Shown here: positions 1-8,549 of the stretch, piece by piece
How the letters are laid out: the number at the start of each line of letters is the position of its first letter
How positions within the stretch are numbered: the first letter of the stretch is position 1
NCBI GenBank assembly: GCA_963840535.1
Contig: CAWIZJ010000003.1
Location: forward strand, 81,164-145,163
Source of the DNA: VAZQ01 sp963840535
GTDB lineage: Bacteria; Pseudomonadota; Alphaproteobacteria; Rhizobiales; Xanthobacteraceae
Length of the DNA stretch: 64,000 bases
Reading direction: 5' to 3'
The notes under the pieces: model-generated
What the model was told of the DNA's origin: nothing
Database searches by the model: none
What the model saw: the letters and a program-made list of their open reading frames with translations, nothing else
Translations under genes and position numbers: made by a program

Positions 1-1
1 G

Positions 2-136
2 GAGGTCAGCGATAAATTGCAAAGGTTGACGCTGGAGCCGTTGATCGGCTCCCCCGCGGATGCCGCGAGGTTCTTCGCGGAGGAGGCTGCGCTGTGGGGA
101 CGAATCATCAGGGAAAAGAACGTGACCGGTGAGTAA
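2..136 (+). CDS. Bug/TctC-family tricarboxylate receptor, C-terminal end (partial)
   Basis: The window opens inside this gene; only the last 44 codons are present, ending in TAA. The residues read like the end of a Bug (TctC) periplasmic receptor: a helix rich in Phe, Ala and Glu, then WGRIIREKNVTGE, matching the family's closing pattern of an aromatic/Trp helix and a short basic tail. Family members bind carboxylates in the periplasm for tripartite tricarboxylate transporters. Three further receptors of this family lie at 2203, 11213 and 28960. The assignment rests on a short stretch, so ligand and full length cannot be given. Confidence 0.6.
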   Translation, partial: EVSDKLQRLTLEPLIGSPADAARFFAEEAALWGRIIREKNVTGE

Positions 137-309
137 CAGGTGCATCGGGGCCGACGTCTTCTGGTCCGGAACGCGCGCGCCGTCGTTTCCGGACCGGTTG
201 AAACCGATCATTCTGTGATGACCATCACATCGGGTTCCTGCCGGTTCGGGCATCCTGCTCTCATGCCGCCAGGGGCGTTTCCCGCCCGAGCAAGGGGGAG
301 ACCGGTGCC

Positions 310-405
310 ATGACGATCACGATGACTGTCGCTTTCTTCGCGCTCGCGCTCGCATTGAATGGGGTGGCCGTCCTGTTGGTGCACGGAGCGACAAGCGTCC
401 AGTGA
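310..405 (+). CDS. small single-span membrane protein (31 aa)
   Basis: A 31-codon ORF with a purine-rich ribosome site (AAGGGGGAG) about 8 bases before the ATG. The peptide is Met-Thr rich at the start and then almost wholly hydrophobic (AFFALALALNGVAVLLVHG), which fits one membrane helix. I do not recognise a family. The good ribosome site and sharp hydrophobicity favour a real small protein, but the length means chance cannot be excluded. It stands alone between the receptor end and a long non-coding stretch. Confidence 0.4.
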   Translation: MTITMTVAFFALALALNGVAVLLVHGATSVQ

Positions 406-807
406 CGACGAGCGCCCATCCACCGTCATGGCCATGCTTCTCGCGTCCATCACACCTTTGGCCTGCAGCCGGCACACAGCCGTGGATGCGCGGAACTATC
501 CCCGGATCAAGTCCGGGGACGCGCATGACGCATCGCTGATTCGATTCGAGCGAACGAACGCTCGCCGAGAATGTGCTGGTTCGTGCCCACGCCCGAGATA
601 GCGTAGCCCAGCCCCATGCGCGTATCGGCGATCCTCGCGGGATCATGGACAAGGGCCCGATTTGCGGGCAACACTGCACACGCTTTCGTCCGCTTACACG
701 GCCGCGACAGATGGAGGTAAGCCCATCCTGATCGGATCGCTGGGCTGCCGGCTCGATCCGACGGAGGCCATCGGTGTCGAAGCGCAACTGGGTCGGCAGG
801 CAGAGCC
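406..807. other. intergenic stretch containing a 19-bp palindrome
   Basis: No convincing gene. It holds a palindrome at 500-518, CCCCGGATCAAGTCCGGGG, a 7-bp GC stem with a short centre. Such GGATCAAGTCC palindromes are common dispersed REP-like repeats in Hyphomicrobiales. The ORFs here on both strands lack family character and are read as shadows. Confidence 0.45.
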
Positions 808-1533
808 ATGTCCGCGGAATCACTCTACCATCAGATCGGCGGCCTGGCGGTCGAGATGCCCGACCTGGGCAGCGGACCGGTCACGCCCGAGGCGAGAGAA
901 TGGATCGATCGGGTCGTCGCGCTGATCGGATCGAGTGGTGGATTGGCGGACCAGATCCAATTGGGCGTAGCAGTCGAGAATCTCGACGGCCCTCTGCGCG
1001 CCCGCAATGCCCGCACCATCGTGTCGATCGTCCATCGCGTGCTGGCCAAGGCCGAGCTCAAGGCTCCGCCGGAGGCGCGCGGCGCGTTCGTCATCGCGAG
1101 CAATGCGTTCGATGCGTTCACCGCCGTGCGCAAGGTCCTCGGCACCGTCCGCAATGACGTGCTCCTCGTCGATCCCGATGCCGATGCGAAGGTTCTGACC
1201 GACTTCGCGGTATTGGCGCCCGACAATGTGGCCGTGCGCCTCCTGCTCGACCGGTCGGACCACAATCGATCGCTCGCATCGGCCGCGCGGCGATGGATGC
1301 AGCAGTTCGGGAGGGCACGCCCCTTGCTCGTGCGTATCGCGAGCACCGGAACGCTGCAGGACACACTGGTGCTGGTCGATGGCACCGCGGCCTGGGCCCT
1401 GGGGCAGCCGTTCAACCAGCTCGGCAAGCGGGCCTATCCGGCGCTGGTGCGAGTGAGCGCGGAAGCGGCCGCCTCCCTGGTCGTAACGCATGCGGACATC
1501 TGGGAAGCCGCCGTTCCATTGCGCGATGCGTAG
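808..1533 (+). CDS. hypothetical protein with a PLD-like C-terminal half
   Basis: 241 residues, no signal peptide, no membrane helix. The C-terminal half follows the layout of phospholipase-D-like modules: a strand with LLVDPDAD (about residues 118-125), then GTLQDTLVLVDGTAAW (about 180-195), where family members usually read xLHDRLxxxDG, followed by LGQPFNQLGKR and a final helix ending IWE. The catalytic His of the HxD motif is Gln here and the following Arg is Thr, so the module may be a non-catalytic nucleic-acid or ligand binder. The gene stands alone; its start is the first ATG. Family call is by pattern only. Confidence 0.55.
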   Translation: MSAESLYHQIGGLAVEMPDLGSGPVTPEAREWIDRVVALIGSSGGLADQIQLGVAVENLDGPLRARNARTIVSIVHRVLAKAELKAPPEARGAFVIASNAFDAFTAVRKVLGTVRNDVLLVDPDADAKVLTDFAVLAPDNVAVRLLLDRSDHNRSLASAARRWMQQFGRARPLLVRIASTGTLQDTLVLVDGTAAWALGQPFNQLGKRAYPALVRVSAEAAASLVVTHADIWEAAVPLRDA

Positions 1534-1581
1534 CGTGCAAGCGCGGCTGTGCGTACCATCGCCGCGTGGCGGCATGGGCGC

Positions 1582-1733
1582 GTGGGCAAAATCGCAACGG
1601 TAGGTGGTGCGAGCATACGGCACGCGGTTTTGCCCACCCTACGGGCCGAGCATGTCGCTTGCAGGGTGGGCGAAGGCGCCCGACGGGCGGTTAGGGGCGA
1701 TCGCCGATGTCGCGCGCTTTCGCCCACGCGGCG
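1582..1733. repeat. dispersed inverted-end repeat, copy 1
   Basis: Begins GTGGGCAAAATCG, has TTTTGCCCACCCTACGG in the middle and ends CGCGCTTTCGCCCACGCG, so its termini are inverted versions of each other. A second copy with the same three landmarks in the same order lies at 31164-31337. GTGGGCAAA/TTTGCCCAC elements of this type are known as intergenic repeats in Bradyrhizobium-like genomes. No gene is seen inside. Confidence 0.7.
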
Positions 1734-1750
1734 ACGGTATCGGGAGTCAA

Positions 1751-1987
1751 CTAGCTGTCCGCCTCGACCTTGCACGCCCGCACATGCTTCTTCTGACAGT
1801 TCGGACAACGGTCGGTGACGAACGCCAGCGATACGAAGACGATCGACGGCTTCATCCAGGCGACCCAGTCGTACTTGCAGTGCGGGCACTTGAACCCGTA
1901 GCGGCGGGCGACCGCCGGGCTCGGTTGCTCGGCCGTGTCGGTGATCTTCGCTCCCAATCCGAATCTCCCGGCCGGCTGTCCCTGCAT
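1751..1987 (-). CDS. small zinc-ribbon protein
   Basis: 78 residues with two CxxC knuckles: CPHC (about 34-37) and CPNC (about 61-64), spaced as in a zinc ribbon, with a Trp and a hydrophobic stretch (SIVFVSLAFV) between them. The tail is basic and holds another Cys. A role in nucleic-acid or protein binding is plausible but not shown. It lies on the opposite strand to both neighbours. No clear ribosome site precedes the chosen ATG, so the start could be further inside. Confidence 0.55.
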   Translation of the reverse strand: MQGQPAGRFGLGAKITDTAEQPSPAVARRYGFKCPHCKYDWVAWMKPSIVFVSLAFVTDRCPNCQKKHVRACKVEADS

Positions 1988-2202
1988 GGCGCCCGGCGAA
2001 TCCGGACGAACGACCCGCCGCGATCGATCCGCGCGGCTCGAAGTCGCGACTGTATCAGAGGTCCGGGGAGCCTAGTCGAGAACCATTGCCAAACGGCTAA
2101 TATATGCCCGGGCCGGGATCGCTTCGCAGGTTTCCTTGGCTCGGTATCGTATATGCTGGGCCGGATAGATGCGTCATGCAGGTGACGCCTGGAGGACATT
2201 GC

Positions 2203-3177
2203 ATGAGGTCCAGTCTCCGCGGCGCATTCGTTTTCGCGCTGCTCGTCGTCTTCGCGCTTGCGCCGGCCGGCCCGAGTGCATGGTCGCAGGCAACGCGAAC
2301 GATCAAGCTCGTCGTGCCGTACCCGCCGGGCAGCGGCCCCGACATCCTGTCGCGCCTCATGGCGGAGCAGATCGGGCGGTCGCAAGGACCGACGATGGTG
2401 ATCGAGAACCGCCCAGGCGGCGGCACCGTGATCGGAACCGAAGCGGTCGCACGCGCGACGCCGGACGGCAATACGGTGCTCCTGGTCGCGAACTCATTCG
2501 TCGTCAATCCTGCCCTGAAGAAGCAGAGCTACGATCCCTCGACCAGTTTCGAGCCGGTCTGCTATCTGGCCGCCACGCCGCTCGTTCTGGTCGTCAACGG
2601 CTCCTCGCCCTACCGGAGGCTCGACGACCTGCTCGCCGCCGCGCGCGCCAAGCCGGGGGAGCTTGCGTTCGCGAGCGGCGGCCCCGCGTCCTCACTGCAC
2701 ATCGCGATCGAGGTGCTCAAGCGCGCCGCCGGCATCAACGTCAACTACGTGCCCTATCCCGGCACCGCGCCGGCGATCAATGCGTTGCTGGGGGGACATG
2801 TGAACGCGGTGTTCGCCGACTATCCGACGGTGGTGTCGCAGCTGGCGTCGGGAAGCCTGCGCGGGCTGGTGATCGCCTCCCGCGCGCGGGCCGAGCCGCT
2901 CAAGGACGTGCCGACGCTCGGCGAAACCGGCCTTACCAAGTACGAGGCCGACATCTTCTACGGCATCGTGGCCCCGGCAAGGACGCCGGCGGACACGCTC
3001 TCGCAACTGGCCGGCTGGTTCAGCACTGCGCTGAACGACCCCGAGATGAAACCCAAGCTCGCCAAGCAGGGGCTGTTCCCGGTCGGCACGTGCGGCGCGG
3101 AATTCGGTGCCTACATGCGGCAGCAAGTCTCGGAATACAGCCGCGTCATCCGCGAGGCAAACATTCAGGCCCAGTAG
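2203..3177 (+). CDS. Bug/TctC-family periplasmic tricarboxylate receptor
   Basis: 324 residues. A signal peptide (about 1-28, ending SAWSQA) is followed by the family's first strand KLVVPYPPGSGPDILSR, the ENRPGGGTVIG loop and TPDGNTVLL. Bug receptors clamp a carboxylated ligand between two lobes and deliver it to TctAB-type membrane proteins or signal its presence. The start was placed at 2203 because GGAGG sits 8 bases upstream; the frame is open for 33 more codons upstream without a ribosome site. No tctA or tctB gene is nearby, as is usual for Bug proteins in Burkholderiales and Hyphomicrobiales. Ligand unknown. Confidence 0.88.
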   Translation: MRSSLRGAFVFALLVVFALAPAGPSAWSQATRTIKLVVPYPPGSGPDILSRLMAEQIGRSQGPTMVIENRPGGGTVIGTEAVARATPDGNTVLLVANSFVVNPALKKQSYDPSTSFEPVCYLAATPLVLVVNGSSPYRRLDDLLAAARAKPGELAFASGGPASSLHIAIEVLKRAAGINVNYVPYPGTAPAINALLGGHVNAVFADYPTVVSQLASGSLRGLVIASRARAEPLKDVPTLGETGLTKYEADIFYGIVAPARTPADTLSQLAGWFSTALNDPEMKPKLAKQGLFPVGTCGAEFGAYMRQQVSEYSRVIREANIQAQ

Positions 3178-3214
3178 CGCAGGAACGGCGCGCGCCGGCG
3201 CTCGATCATTTCAT

Positions 3215-3243
3215 CGGCGCGCGCGCCCGAGGGCGCGCGCCGG
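3215..3243. terminator. GC-rich hairpin between convergent genes
   Basis: A stem of about 10 bp (GCGCGCGCCC / GGGCGCGCGC) with a 2-base loop lies between the receptor ending at 3177 and the minus-strand gene ending at 3286. There is no U-tract, so a bidirectional, possibly Rho-assisted terminator is inferred from position and stem strength only. Confidence 0.4.
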
Positions 3244-3285
3244 TCTCATGCAGTCACTCGTTGATGACCGGTCCGGTGCCGAGAT

Positions 3286-4254
3286 TCAGGTGCGCGAGCC
3301 TTCCGGTGCCTCCATCCACGCGATGAAATCCCGTAACGCTTCCAGGAGGCCGAACCGTGGCGTGTAGCCGAGCACCGACTGTGCCAGGCGCAAGTCCGAT
3401 GGATGGGTCATGTCGGGCAGGGAGACGGCCGCGGCGGCCGGCGTCTCGACGCGGACCTTTGCGCCCTGGATCACGATGCGCAGCGCCGAGACGAGATCGT
3501 CGGGCGCCGCAACCACCCCCATGGTGATATTGAAGACGCGGCTCGGGAGGATCGGGGCCTCGAGCGCGAGCACGGTGCCGTGCGCGGCATCCTTGGAATA
3601 GACCCACTCCATGCGACCCGCGGGCAGCACCGCCTCCTCGCCGGCCAGTGCCCGGCGCACTGCCTCGCGCATGATGTTGCTCGGGCCGCCGCCGCCCTGA
3701 CCGCGCCACGGCCCGAACACGGCGCCGTAGCGCAGCGCCGCGAATTCCACCCCGCACCAGCGCGCGTAGTTGAGGCCGAGGTTCTCCACCGCCTGCTTGG
3801 TCGTCGCATAGAACGTGGTCGGCCGCGGGAACGCTTCCTCCCGCGCGGGATCGCCGCCCCCTTCGCCGCCGGCGATGAAGTGGCCGAGCACGTTGGAGCT
3901 CGCCACCACGACCCGCTTGATGCCGTGGATGCGCGCCGCCTCCAGCACGTTCATCGTGCCCATGATGTTGAGCTCGACGGCGGGATAGGGATCGCGCTGC
4001 GCGCCGAGGGTGAGCATCGGATTGGCGGCGGTGTGGACGACTGCGTCGACCGCGTGCTGGCGCAGGAGCCGGATCAGCTCGAGCGGCTGCAGCACGTCGC
4101 CGCGCGCCAGCACCACCCGCTCGAGATCGACGATCTCGCCGAGCGCGTCGGACTGGTGTGCCCGATCCATGAGCACGGGCCGCTCGCCCTGCTCGACGAG
4201 GATGCGGGCGATCTGCGACCCCACCAGACCCGCTCCGATGATCAGCGTCGTCAT
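3286..4254 (-). CDS. NAD-dependent epimerase/dehydratase (extended SDR)
   Basis: 322 residues. The N-terminus shows the Rossmann glycine motif GAGLVG (7-12) and the acidic end of the second strand (MDR, about 29-31). The catalytic pair of the extended SDR family is present as Y149 and K153 (YATTK), preceded by the Ser-rich strand VVVASSN (116-121). Such enzymes oxidise, reduce or epimerise sugar nucleotides or related hydroxy-acids; substrate cannot be read. It begins 10 bases after dctM and is the last gene of the dctP-dctQ-dctM operon, which suggests it acts on the imported compound. Confidence 0.85.
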   Translation of the reverse strand: MTTLIIGAGLVGSQIARILVEQGERPVLMDRAHQSDALGEIVDLERVVLARGDVLQPLELIRLLRQHAVDAVVHTAANPMLTLGAQRDPYPAVELNIMGTMNVLEAARIHGIKRVVVASSNVLGHFIAGGEGGGDPAREEAFPRPTTFYATTKQAVENLGLNYARWCGVEFAALRYGAVFGPWRGQGGGGPSNIMREAVRRALAGEEAVLPAGRMEWVYSKDAAHGTVLALEAPILPSRVFNITMGVVAAPDDLVSALRIVIQGAKVRVETPAAAAVSLPDMTHPSDLRLAQSVLGYTPRFGLLEALRDFIAWMEAPEGSRT

Positions 4255-4264
4255 GGCCGCCCCC

Positions 4265-5572
4265 TCACCGCACCAGACCCGGCAGCCAAGTGGCTAGCGG
4301 CGGGAACACGAGGATCAAGGCGAGCGCGATGATGGAAAGGCCCATATAGGCGACGCTCGCCTTCCACACGTCGCCCATGCTCGCATCCGGCACCACGCCC
4401 TTGAGGACGAACAGTGCCAGCCCGTAGGGCGGCGAAATCGTTGCGATCTCCAGCGTGAGCAGCATCATCAGGCCGAACCAGATCGGATCGACGGCGAGCG
4501 CCTGCACCACCGGCATGTAGATCGGAACCGAGATCATGAGCAGCGCAAGCTCGTCGAGGAACGAGCCCAGCACGATCATGGTCAGCATCATGCCGATCAG
4601 GATCGTCATCGGTGCGAAACCGGACGCCGCGGCGAAGCTGACGATCTTGGCGGTCGTTCCGGTGAAGGCGAGCACCTGGCTGAAGGCCGAGGCACTGATG
4701 ATGATGAGGAAGACCATGCCGGTGATCTTGACGGTGTCGAGCAGCGAGACACGGATCGCCTCCCAGCTCACGCGGCGATAGATGGTCATGACGACGAGCG
4801 CGCCGACCACCCCGATGGCTGCCGCCTCCGAGGGCGTCGCGATGCCGAACAGCATGACCCCCCATACCATGAGAGTGACGATGAGGACGGGACCGATCGA
4901 GAGTGCCGCCTGGATGCGTTCGGGCCACGCATACGCCCGGTCGGCTTCCTCGGGCGCGAGCGCCGGATTAAGATGCACGCGAACGATGATGTAGACCGCG
5001 TACAGGGCTGCGAGCAGCAGGCCTGGGACGATGCCCGAGATCAACAGGTCGCCCACCGGTATCTGTCCCAGCGAGCCCAGGAGCACGGCGAGCACGCTCG
5101 GCGGGATGATCATGGCGAGGCAGCCGCTGCCAAGGATCGGCCCGAGCGACATCTCCTTGCTGTAGCCGCGGCGGCGCATCTCGGGCGCAAGCGTGGACCC
5201 GAGCACCGCCACGCCCGACATTGCCGAGCCGCTCATGGTGCCGAACAAGGTTCCGGCAGCGACCGCGACCAGGGACAGGCTGCCGGGCAGGCCCACCACC
5301 CACTTGCTCACCGCGTCGAGTACGAGCGCGACCACGCCGGAGCGGAACAGCAGCTCCCCCATGAGGATGAACAAGGGCACCGCGACCAGGGGAAACGACA
5401 CGATGCTGGAGAAGGCCGACACCGTGAGCAGGGCGAAGCCGTCGACGCCGCCCATCCAGAAATAGACGGCAACGAAGTTGAACAGCGTGAAGCAGAACGC
5501 GATCGGCAGGCCGGACAGAAATAACAGCGTGAGCGTGGCAAGGATGATCGTCAGATAGGCCCACCACTCCAT
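4265..5572 (-). CDS. dctM: TRAP transporter large permease (DctM)
   Basis: 435 residues, almost entirely hydrophobic with about 12 predicted membrane helices. It has DctM-family hallmarks: the paired GLPIAF and LFILMGELLF segments early, SGSAMSGVAVLGS (about 115-127) and MIIPPS (about 154-159), the helical-hairpin regions of the large TRAP subunit that carry substrate and sodium. Length is normal for the family. Translation probably follows dctQ, which ends 12 bases upstream. It forms the membrane part of a Na+-driven organic-acid importer with DctQ and DctP. Confidence 0.93.
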   Translation of the reverse strand: MEWWAYLTIILATLTLLFLSGLPIAFCFTLFNFVAVYFWMGGVDGFALLTVSAFSSIVSFPLVAVPLFILMGELLFRSGVVALVLDAVSKWVVGLPGSLSLVAVAAGTLFGTMSGSAMSGVAVLGSTLAPEMRRRGYSKEMSLGPILGSGCLAMIIPPSVLAVLLGSLGQIPVGDLLISGIVPGLLLAALYAVYIIVRVHLNPALAPEEADRAYAWPERIQAALSIGPVLIVTLMVWGVMLFGIATPSEAAAIGVVGALVVMTIYRRVSWEAIRVSLLDTVKITGMVFLIIISASAFSQVLAFTGTTAKIVSFAAASGFAPMTILIGMMLTMIVLGSFLDELALLMISVPIYMPVVQALAVDPIWFGLMMLLTLEIATISPPYGLALFVLKGVVPDASMGDVWKASVAYMGLSIIALALILVFPPLATWLPGLVR

Positions 5573-5584
5573 CCGACGTTCCCT

Positions 5585-6094
5585 TCAAAGCCCGATCGAC
5601 GCCGGCGCGGGCGGCGGGCGCAACGCACGCCGGACGAATTGGATCGCCAGCAGGGCAAGTCCGGGCGGCATGACCGCCATTACGAGCCATTTCGGCAGCT
5701 GAACGGATTTGAACAGGAATTCCCCGGTCCCCAATACTTCCAGGATGTAGACGGTGCTCACCCAGCAGAACAGGGTGCAGACTGCGGCGCCGACCAGCGA
5801 GGTCGTCACGTGGAGCCGGTGCCGCCACCGGGGTGACAACGCGTCGGTCAGCATCTCGACCTTGACGTGCGCCTCCTCGCGCAGCACCCACGGGCCGGCG
5901 AGGAACGCGAGCCACAGGAGCGCGTACTCGCTGAACTCGTTCACCCAGCGCGTCGGCAGGCCTATGAAATAGCGCATCACCACTTCCGCGCTGACGCAGA
6001 CGAACAGCGCGGCGAGAATGAGGGTGGCGGCGAGCGCGAAGGCATCGATAACGATGTCGAGGAAATCCCCCGCCCGACGCAATGATGTCGTCAT
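5585..6094 (-). CDS. dctQ: TRAP transporter small permease (DctQ)
   Basis: 169 residues with four predicted membrane helices. The conserved DctQ block is visible as VVMRYFIGLPTRWVNEFSEY (about 38-57) followed by LLWLAFLAG, and the second pair of helices follows an amphipathic loop. DctQ braces the large permease and docks the binding protein. It lies 34 bases after dctP and 12 before dctM in one minus-strand operon. Confidence 0.9.
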   Translation of the reverse strand: MTTSLRRAGDFLDIVIDAFALAATLILAALFVCVSAEVVMRYFIGLPTRWVNEFSEYALLWLAFLAGPWVLREEAHVKVEMLTDALSPRWRHRLHVTTSLVGAAVCTLFCWVSTVYILEVLGTGEFLFKSVQLPKWLVMAVMPPGLALLAIQFVRRALRPPPAPASIGL

Positions 6095-6128
6095 CGGTGG
6101 CTCGGCCGCGCCGGATCAGACCGTCCAC

Positions 6129-7133
6129 CTACTTCGGGGCATAGCGCTCGATCACCTTCATCAGGTCGGGCGCGTATTTCGGCGACGGCTTCTTGAGGAA
6201 GGCCTCGGTCCCCGCGTCCCAGTGGATCCTGTGGATCTTCTGCAGGTCCGCGGCGCTGGTGGGAATGGTCTGGATGCCCATTCGCGCCATCGCGGCATCC
6301 TCGTCCCTCTCCTTGGCCAGGTAGTAGTCGAAGACCCCGTTCTCGACCTCGATCATGGCATCGACCAGAATCTTCTTGAGGTTGTCCGGCAGCGCGTCGA
6401 ACGCTCGCGCGTTCATCAGAGCAACGTCGGTTCCCACCCACCAGGGCGGCGTGACCTTGTGCCTGATCGCCCGCGCATAGCCGGGACCGGTCACCGCGAC
6501 CGCGGGCCAGGCGAAGCCGTCGACCACGCCGGTCTCCAGTGCGGTGAGGAGGTCGGCCGGCGGCACGGTGACGGTGGCAGCGCCGAGGCCCTTGAGCACC
6601 GGTTCGTAGATCGGAGTGCTGCGCATCTTGAGACCGCCGAGATTGGCACCTTCAATCGGGCGCTTGAGATAGACGTTGAACCGCATCTGCAGCGGCATCC
6701 CCAGCACCACGACCCCGTGCTTCTCCCGCGTCACCTTGTCGAGCGCGGCGACAAGTCCGGCGGCGCGCAACTCGGCGGGGCTCGCCCCGAACCCGAACCA
6801 GGTGGCGTTGAGCTCGGGCAATGCGCCGGCCACATACGCGGTCGAGGTCACGACGCTGGCGAACACGCCGCGCTTGAGCGGCTCGAGCTGCTCGAACGAC
6901 GGATAGACCTCCGGACCGCCCACATAGTCGATGCGGATCTTGCCGCCGCCCGCGTCGTTCACCCGCTTGATCCAGTCGAGATACTTGTCGTTGAAGGGCA
7001 TGTTGCGGCTCCAGGCCGTCACCGCCTTGAGCGTCACCATGTCCTGCGCCAGCCCACCGCCGGGCGCCGAGGCGGCGAGCGCGCCGGCGAGCATCAGACA
7101 GACCAATGGATGGGAACGAGCTGCCGGCTTCAT
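6129..7133 (-). CDS. dctP: TRAP transporter substrate-binding protein (DctP)
   Basis: 334 residues with a signal peptide (about 1-29, cleaved after GLAQ). DctP features are clear: an Arg-containing ligand strand (QMRFNVYLKRP), GLKMRSTPIYEPVLKGLGA (the LxGxKxR block that carries the carboxylate-binding Arg) and ALETGVVDGFAWP. It captures an organic acid in the periplasm and hands it to DctQM, encoded immediately downstream. First gene of the operon; the ligand could be a sugar acid or keto acid given the SDR at the operon's end, but this is inference. Confidence 0.92.
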   Translation of the reverse strand: MKPAARSHPLVCLMLAGALAASAPGGGLAQDMVTLKAVTAWSRNMPFNDKYLDWIKRVNDAGGGKIRIDYVGGPEVYPSFEQLEPLKRGVFASVVTSTAYVAGALPELNATWFGFGASPAELRAAGLVAALDKVTREKHGVVVLGMPLQMRFNVYLKRPIEGANLGGLKMRSTPIYEPVLKGLGAATVTVPPADLLTALETGVVDGFAWPAVAVTGPGYARAIRHKVTPPWWVGTDVALMNARAFDALPDNLKKILVDAMIEVENGVFDYYLAKERDEDAAMARMGIQTIPTSAADLQKIHRIHWDAGTEAFLKKPSPKYAPDLMKVIERYAPK

Positions 7134-7409
7134 GATGCCCTCCCTGCTCGACGATGAACCGGCGCCTGGCCGACGTTTCCGTTTCGGTGCGGAAAACGCG
7201 TTCTGTCGCAGGCGCTAGCGCGTGTTCTCGAGACGAAAAACCCTGGCTTCGCGAGCCTATCAACCCGCCCTCGCCGGTCAAGTATCAGACCGTGTTCGTC
7301 GCCTTGCCGGCGGGTGCCGCTTGGCCCGGCGGAAGCATTCGTCGAGGCAGGCGGCGAAGCTGCGGCGAAGCTGCTCGCCGAATTGGTGCCGACGTGCTAT
7401 CCTGTCTGC
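7134..7409. other. intergenic region between divergent dctP and toxin-antitoxin genes
   Basis: 276 bases with no gene. It must hold the promoters of the dctPQM operon (minus) and of the antitoxin (plus). I see no convincing operator palindrome. Confidence 0.4.
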
Positions 7410-7640
7410 ATGACAAAAACGGTGAAGCAGCTGCTCGAGCGGGTCGCCTCCTGGCCAGACGAGGATATCGAAAGGTTGGAAGCTGCGGCGCGCCAAATTG
7501 AGGCGTTGCGCAACGGGGAATATAACGCCACCGACGATGAGCTGCGTGCAATCGATGAGGCCATCGCCGAGCTCGACCGGGGCGATGTTGCGAGCGAGGC
7601 GGAGGTTAGAGCGGCCTACGCGAGATTTCGCGGCGCATGA
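7410..7640 (+). CDS. antitoxin of a ParE-type toxin-antitoxin pair
   Basis: 76 residues, rich in Glu and Ala, largely helical, no zinc or membrane feature. The N-terminus MTKTVKQLLERV and the acidic C-terminal half (DEAIAELDRGDVASEAEV) fit small antitoxins that fold over a ParE toxin. The start at 7410 is preferred to an upstream in-frame ATG at 7314, since homologous proteins begin at this short helix. Its stop overlaps the toxin start by 4 bases (ATGA), the usual coupling in type II systems. Probably autorepressed with the toxin. Confidence 0.75.
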   Translation: MTKTVKQLLERVASWPDEDIERLEAAARQIEALRNGEYNATDDELRAIDEAIAELDRGDVASEAEVRAAYARFRGA

Positions 7641-7933
7641 GGGTCGTCTATTCGCCACAGGCGATACGCGACCTTGAACACATCGCTGCCTATTACCGGT
7701 CGGTCGCCGACCCCAAGATTGCCGCGGCAATTTCGGAACGCATCGAGCACGTCATCAATCGCATAGCGCTCCGGCCGGAAACCGCGCCGCGAGTCATCAA
7801 TCGACACGGTGTTCGCGTGGTGCTTGCGTTCCGCTACCCCTACAAGATTTTCTATCGATTACGCGACGATGCGGTCGAAGTCCTGCACATTCGCCATACT
7901 GCGCGGCAGCCGTGGACGGAGGACGTGGAGTAG
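7637..7933 (+). CDS. ParE/RelE-superfamily toxin
   Basis: 98 residues with the ParE fold pattern: VVYSPQAIRDLEHIAAYY at the start, a long helix, then RVVLAFRYPYKIFYRL and the closing strand EVLHIRHTARQPW. ParE toxins poison DNA gyrase; RelE relatives cleave mRNA. The Arg at RHTARQP near the end is typical of the ParE branch. Overlaps the antitoxin by 4 bases. Chromosomal pairs like this are common in Hyphomicrobiales and often sit beside repeats, as here. Confidence 0.85.
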   Translation: MRVVYSPQAIRDLEHIAAYYRSVADPKIAAAISERIEHVINRIALRPETAPRVINRHGVRVVLAFRYPYKIFYRLRDDAVEVLHIRHTARQPWTEDVE

Positions 7934-8139
7934 TCTCCAAACGTAGGGGCGCGAAACAGATATTGCTTGCACATGAGCACAAGGAAATCTTGCGAAACAT
8001 TAACCTCGGCGAAATCTCGCGGCAATGCGTCTTGCGTTATCCAGGAGTCCCATGGACGGCCGGGCATTCGCCGCCGTTCCCGGTCGCCGCGCACTGTCGG
8101 GCGCGGCGCGAGCAGCCTCCAGATGGGACGCCAATCCTC

Positions 8140-8322
8140 ATGAGCAAGCCGGAGAACCGCTGTGCGAACTGTGGGGGGAAGTTCGGTCTTGTCTGCCACC
8201 ACTATCGGGGCCTGCGCTTCTGCCGCAAGCCCTGCAAGGACGACTTCCTTGCAAAATCGGCGAAGGATCATGCCCGCATGAGAAAGTGGTTCGGCTGCCT
8301 GGGCCGCGGGACCACGTCATGA
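8140..8322 (+). CDS. small Cys-rich protein of a rhizobial type
   Basis: 60 residues: CANCGGKFGLVCHH, then LRFCRKPCKDDFLAK and a basic helix DHARMRKWF. Two CxxC-like pairs and His residues suggest metal binding. I recall near-identical small uncharacterised proteins in Bradyrhizobium. The start at 8140 is chosen because the homologous part begins there; the frame is open upstream to 7912 but the residues there look random, and no clear ribosome site is visible. Confidence 0.5.
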   Translation: MSKPENRCANCGGKFGLVCHHYRGLRFCRKPCKDDFLAKSAKDHARMRKWFGCLGRGTTS

Positions 8323-8382
8323 CCCGGGATGCGGCATGCTTGCCATCGTTCGCCGGCCGTCCGGCCCATCGCACCGGCGGGC

Positions 8383-8549
8383 CTAGCAGGCTGCTGAAAA
8401 ACGATTTTGGAGCATCGAAACCGTCAGGACCACGCAAGATTGATTCGCGCGCCCCTTCCCCGACGCAACAATGATTCAAAAGTCCGAGCGCCTGGATTCG
8501 ATTGTTGCGTGGCGATGATGCCCATGGGAGTTTTTCAGCAGCCTGCTAG
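8383..8549. mobile_element. MITE-like element with perfect 20-bp terminal inverted repeats
   Basis: CTAGCAGGCTGCTGAAAAAC at 8383-8402 is exactly inverted at 8530-8549. The 167-bp unit has no coding capacity. A second, imperfect nested inverted pair (around GCAACAAT at about 8460 and ATTGTTGC at about 8500) lies inside. Size, perfect ends and lack of genes fit a miniature inverted-repeat transposable element. It abuts the 186-bp repeat that starts at 8549. Confidence 0.7.

Noticed and set aside
317..823. Minus-strand ORFs of 100-168 codons in the first intergenic region
   Set aside because: No motif, no ribosome site and Arg/Pro/Cys-rich composition; they overlap a palindromic repeat.
820..1623. 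Long minus-strand ORF opposite the PLD-like gene
   Set aside because: It is antisense to a gene with family-like motifs, and its Arg/His-rich residues are typical of shadow frames in GC-rich DNA.
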